Below are positions 60,864-64,000 of a stretch of 64,000 nt of DNA, piece after piece. Source of the stretch: Erysipelothrix rhusiopathiae (GTDB lineage: Bacteria > Bacillota_I > Bacilli_A > Erysipelotrichales > Erysipelotrichaceae); NCBI RefSeq assembly GCF_900637845.1, contig NZ_LR134439.1:558001-622000 (forward strand). The letters run 5' to 3'. A model generated the notes under the pieces. It worked only from the letters and a program-made list of their open reading frames with translations. It was not told where the DNA came from and did not search any database. The translations under genes were made by a program, and so were the position numbers. Position 1 is the first letter of the stretch, and each line of letters begins with the position of its first letter.

Positions 60864-62729
60864 ATGAGAAGTAATTACGATATATCGATGATCGAGTATA
60901 CTGAACTAGAATACAAGATCGTAGTACCAAAATTTCAAAGACGCTTGGTTTGGAGTAAAAAAACAAAAGCAAGAGCAAGAGTTTATAGAAACGCTTTCAA
61001 ATGGGTATCCATTTGGTTCTATTCTAATCTATAAATATGAAGATAATGATAAATTTAGTTTGATAGACGGACTGCAAAGATTCAGTACTATAAAGGATTT
61101 TAAGGATCACCCCGAGGAATACATTGACCTTACAATTTATACTGAAAAAATACTAGATATTATTGGTTATACTAGAGACAAAGTTAATTCGAATACCTAC
61201 AGCTCGATTAGAGACAAAGTGGATATCATTGTAAAGTTGTTAATCAAAGAGAGTTCTGAAGAAAGACTTAAAGCTTCAGAATTGTTTGATAGAATTTCGA
61301 GTCTAAATAATGAATCTCAAGTCTAAATAATGAATCTCAAGTCATTGATGAGAGGCTTAGCGAGAGTTATATAGTAGCGAATCTTTGTGATATTCAGGGA
61401 CTTGTTTTTGAAGATATTGCTAAAAAAATTGATATTCAAAGCATTAAAATTCCATGTATAGAATTTAAAGGTGATCAAAGTGAATTAGCTATTGTATTTG
61501 AAAATTTGAACCGAGGCGGAAAAAAATTGTCTAAGTATCAGGTTTTTGCTGCACAATGGAGCGATACAATTATAAGACTTAATGAATTAAAGTATAACCA
61601 GAAAATTGAACGCATTGTTATTGATAGATACGAGGATCTTTTGCAGTCGAGAGAAATTGAAATCGAAGATTTCGATGCAGAAACAATTAGAAATAAACAT
61701 GAAATTAATCTTTCAGAATTTTGTTATGCTTATGGGATGTTGATAATAGAATCTTTACCTGCTTTTTTTCAAAGTTCTCGTAAGAACACAGAAGATTTAG
61801 CAAATGAACTAGGATATTCTACACTTGCTATTGTACTAAAAAAAAGCAACAAAAAATTACATGAAATTATTGCATTCAAGAAATTATTTAATGATGACAA
61901 TGGTGCCGATTTTATAGAAAATATTGTGGAAAAGACATTAGATATATACGGAAAAACTAATAAAGTGTTCGATAGTTATTTTAAAATGCCTGGTATAAGT
62001 AGCGGAAATAAATGTAGCTTAGATGGTGCAACAAATTTTCAAATTATGTCATATTTTGCATCCATTTGGTCCGTGAAGTATTCTATTGTCGACAATAAAG
62101 TAATCGTAAACGAGAATACTAAGACCAAGACAACTAAAACATATAATAATTTAATATATTATTATCTAGAAGATTTATGTAACAACTATTGGTCCGGTGC
62201 AGGTGATGGAAAGCTAGATAAAATATATATAGATGGTCAAAACAGGTATACTGTGGTTCTATCGAAAGATCAAATAGAGGCGAGTTTACTAAAGTGGTTT
62301 GAAACCAGATTAACTTCTAGTATTCAATTTGACCATATATCTAAATCACTAATTACACTTTATTCTAATCTGGAAGGTGGCTTCACCTTTGATAAATATG
62401 AGTTTGAACATATAATTCCAAGAAAAATAGTTAGCAAAGACAGCAAGTATAAGAAATATGATGTTCCAGCGGGGAGTCTAGGAAATATCATGTTATTGGA
62501 TGAAGCAAATAATAAGTCAAAAAAAGATCGAACTCTTTATGACCTAAAACCTGGTACGTATGTTGAGGAAAAAATTTTGGAAAGGTCTATATATCCAAGT
62601 CATCAAACTTTAGTAGAAGTAATTGAAGAAATTGAAAATGAAAAAAACAATTTGACTCGATCCAAAAAATTCATAGAGAATAGAGGAAGAGAGATAATTA
62701 CTAGTATAGTTTCAAAGCTGTACAAGTGA
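60864..62729 (+). pseudogene. Broken GmrSD-like nuclease gene (DUF262 + DUF1524)
   Basis: The frame from the ATG at 60864 (TGGAGGG upstream) encodes VPKFQRRLVWSKK, then shifts at a run of seven A (60957-60963) and stops. With six A it continues as FIETLSNGYPFGSILIYKY and SLIDGLQRFSTI, the DGxQR motif of DUF262. A second break is a 20-bp tandem duplication at 61301-61340 that brings in a TAA. The third stretch (from about 61340) has FENLNRGGKKLSKYQVF and a DUF1524 HNH-like end, YEFEHIIPRK...GNIMLLDEANNKSKKDRTLYDL. Repaired, it would encode 614 residues, the size of a single-chain GmrSD-type enzyme that cuts modified phage DNA. Confidence 0.85.
61301..61340 (+). repeat. 20-bp perfect tandem duplication inside the nuclease gene
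   Basis: gtctaaataatgaatctcaa occurs twice in direct succession (61301-61320 and 61321-61340), followed by gtc. The second copy introduces a stop codon and shifts the frame. Confidence 0.97.
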
Positions 62730-62762
62730 TTTCACAATCTTCTTAAGGTTAAAGTGTAAGTG

Positions 62763-62818
62763 AAAAAACTAAGACTTGATGAGAAAGACCAATGGTCTGT
62801 TCAAAATCTTAGTTTTTT
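62763..62818. terminator. Branched bidirectional terminator
   Basis: 12-bp outer stem aaaaaactaaga / tcttagtttttt with an inner AGACC/GGTCT hairpin (62786-62798), T-rich 3' arm. Confidence 0.85.
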
Positions 62819-62882
62819 TATTAAATAATCTACTATTTCTTTTAAAGTACGCTCTCGACTCTTATTATTTCAAAACGTTATT

Positions 62883-63221
62883 TTATCTCTTATACACCAC
62901 TTTATTCGCCACTTGCACAAAAATTGTTTCCGCTATCTCGGATTGACCATCCCACATTACGGTGATGATGCTTTCGGTGTTGTCGGGAGCTGTTTGGATG
63001 AAGGTCCATTTTTCTTCATTGTCTTTGTAGATTTTAATTTGTTCATCTTGATTTACAGAGTATCCATATTCGGAAAATTTACCCGTAACGTAGGTAACGA
63101 TAAATGGATGGTTGATTGATGATTTATCTGTGATGAGTGTTCGGGTTTGGTGGGTAGCCTGACATCCAATTAATAGAGTAAACATTAAGAACAGGACTAC
63201 GATTCGATTGTTTTTTTTCAT
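62883..63221 (-). CDS. Small lipoprotein of unknown function
   Basis: 112 residues from the ATG at 63221; the ATG three codons earlier abuts the ribosome site AAAGG. A short signal peptide ends in the lipobox LLIGC (Cys about 20). The mature part of about 90 residues (FIQTAPDNTESIITVMWDGQSEIAETIFVQ) looks like a small beta-rich domain. No family recognised. Divergent from the response regulator gene. Confidence 0.65.
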   Translation of the reverse strand: MKKNNRIVVLFLMFTLLIGCQATHQTRTLITDKSSINHPFIVTYVTGKFSEYGYSVNQDEQIKIYKDNEEKWTFIQTAPDNTESIITVMWDGQSEIAETIFVQVANKVVYKR

Positions 63222-63266
63222 AAACCTCATCCTTTCTTCGGAAAGAATACCACATTAACATGAAAA

Positions 63267-63300
63267 TTAAACACATGTGTTATGAAATATATGTGTTTAA
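63267..63300. promoter_or_regulatory. 10-bp inverted repeat upstream of the response regulator
   Basis: ttaaacacat (63267-63276) and atgtgtttaa (63291-63300) are exact reverse complements around a 14-nt loop, in the divergent region between the small lipoprotein and the response regulator. Either an operator or a hairpin; the TTTT after it is short. Confidence 0.5.
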
Positions 63301-63437
63301 TTTTGGCAGGATTTGTGATGATAAAACTTGTATGAAATTCTGGTAAAAGTATAGTGAATATGAACCGTATACCTAGTGAATTGTGTATCTTTTTACGCAA
63401 CATGTTATAATACAATCAATGAATAGGGGGTTCTTGT

Positions 63438-64000
63438 ATGGTACGTATTGTCTTGTGTGACGATGATAATGATGTCATTGAGAAATATCGATATTTGATT
63501 AAGCGATATGTGATGTCGCGAGGATTGGAAGTTGAGCTAAGCTCATTTTCTCGGGGTGAGGATTTGATTTTTGAGTTAACGGATCATTATGAAGAACCAG
63601 ATATTATTTTTCTAGATGTTTTTATGGATGAAATTAATGGTGTGGAGGTTGCAAAGCAAATCCGTAGGATGGGTTATAATTCGCAGATTATTTTTCTTAC
63701 TTCATCATCAGATTTTGTTTTTGATGCCTTTGATGTGGGTTCATTCAATTATCTTATAAAGCAGGATACGGATGATACTCGTTTTCGTACCGTATTAGGA
63801 CAAGCACTGACACAAATTGATAAACGATCGGGTGATTTTTTTGATTGTAATTTCGGGGCGGAATCACGACGTATTCCATTTAAAGACATATCTCACTTCG
63901 AGATTTATCGTCGTGTGATGCGTGTACATTTCAATAACGATGAATATTTTGATTTTTATGAGACCATGGATCACTTAACGACACGTCTAGCGAATCGGAA
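63438..64000 (+). CDS. LytTR-type response regulator (partial, runs off the window)
   Basis: 187 codons are visible; the gene continues past the edge. The N-terminal receiver domain has the acidic pocket CDDDND (Asp8-10), the phosphorylation site Asp60 in IIFLDVFMDEINGVE, and IIFLTSSSD with the switch Ser/Thr and a later Lys in YLIKQD. After residue 130 a new domain begins with RRIPFKDISHFEIYRRVMRVHF, the start of a LytTR DNA-binding domain, as in AgrA/ComE. Start behind AGGGGG. A sensor histidine kinase is expected downstream outside the window; quorum sensing is a usual role of this group. Confidence 0.87.
   Translation, partial: MVRIVLCDDDNDVIEKYRYLIKRYVMSRGLEVELSSFSRGEDLIFELTDHYEEPDIIFLDVFMDEINGVEVAKQIRRMGYNSQIIFLTSSSDFVFDAFDVGSFNYLIKQDTDDTRFRTVLGQALTQIDKRSGDFFDCNFGAESRRIPFKDISHFEIYRRVMRVHFNNDEYFDFYETMDHLTTRLANR

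Noticed and set aside
60950-60975. Programmed frameshifting at the seven-A run of the nuclease gene
   Set aside because: A programmed shift would not repair the second break by the 20-bp duplication, so a single recoding event cannot give a full protein. Reversible mutation or decay fits better.
61301-61340. The 20-bp direct repeat as an attachment site of a mobile element
   Set aside because: The copies are directly adjacent with nothing between them, no integrase or transposase is near, and the sequence is coding.

Overview
The window looks like chromosomal DNA of a low-GC Gram-positive bacterium of the Erysipelotrichia, most likely Erysipelothrix (genus inferred from gene content and remembered family resemblance, not from a search). 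It shows strong GGAGG ribosome sites, sigma-A type TTGACA/TATAAT promoters, rho-independent terminators after most genes, several lipoproteins and three LPxTG sortase-anchored surface proteins. I saw no rRNA, tRNA, CRISPR array or insertion sequence.

Layout. 1-7400: the C-terminal end of an LPxTG protein, two paralogous YbaK/ProX-like tRNA deacylases, two MATE exporters, an acetyltransferase, a lipoprotein, an esterase and a HAD phosphatase. 7400-14600: a complete sialic acid operon: lyase, ROK kinase, RpiR regulator, ABC binding protein, two permeases and the ManNAc-6-P epimerase. 14600-27000: small membrane proteins, two tandem paralogous membrane proteins, two other paralogous small proteins, an aminotransferase, a flavoprotein and a large LPxTG protein. 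27000-27330: a gene-free stretch made almost entirely of consecutive stem-loops, a candidate structured RNA. 27330-37600: a glycosaminoglycan locus of two divergent operons. The leftward one encodes an isomerase, a dehydrogenase, a KDG kinase and a KDPG aldolase fused to a VOC domain. The rightward one encodes an unsaturated glucuronyl hydrolase, PTS IIB-IIC-IID, a heparinase II/III protein and a LacI regulator. 37600-42700: an ECF S component, hydrolases and a TetR gene with its membrane-protein partner. 42700-50400: a cell-wall-anchored PL8 hyaluronate-type lyase, an AraC regulator, an orphan PTS IIA, then nagB and nagA. 50400-57900: a VanY-like lipoprotein, PepF, an ankyrin protein, a P-type ATPase and an amino acid oxidase. 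57900-62730: a compositionally different island with a PLD-helicase-DUF3427 protein and a broken GmrSD-like (DUF262/DUF1524) nuclease gene. The right end holds a small lipoprotein and the start of a LytTR-type response regulator.

How it works together. The PL8 enzyme would cut hyaluronan or chondroitin at the wall. The mannose-family PTS would import the unsaturated disaccharide. The hydrolase would split it, the uronate half would go through DhuI, DhuD, KdgK and KdgA to pyruvate and glyceraldehyde-3-P, and the amino-sugar half through NagA and NagB. This matches the known streptococcal hyaluronan pathway, but here it is split over two loci. TAAACCGGTTTA-like palindromes sit on the promoters of both operons, of the LacI gene itself and of the distant PL8 gene, so the LacI protein probably controls all of them. 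CcpA (cre) sites overlap the PL8 promoter and the sialic acid transporter promoter.

Most notable observations: the tandem stem-loop region at 27051-27318 with a GGA (or UCC on the other strand) in nearly every loop; the inferred LacI regulon; and the nuclease gene broken by one extra A in a 7-A run plus a 20-bp tandem duplication, two changes whose shifts add up to a whole number of codons.
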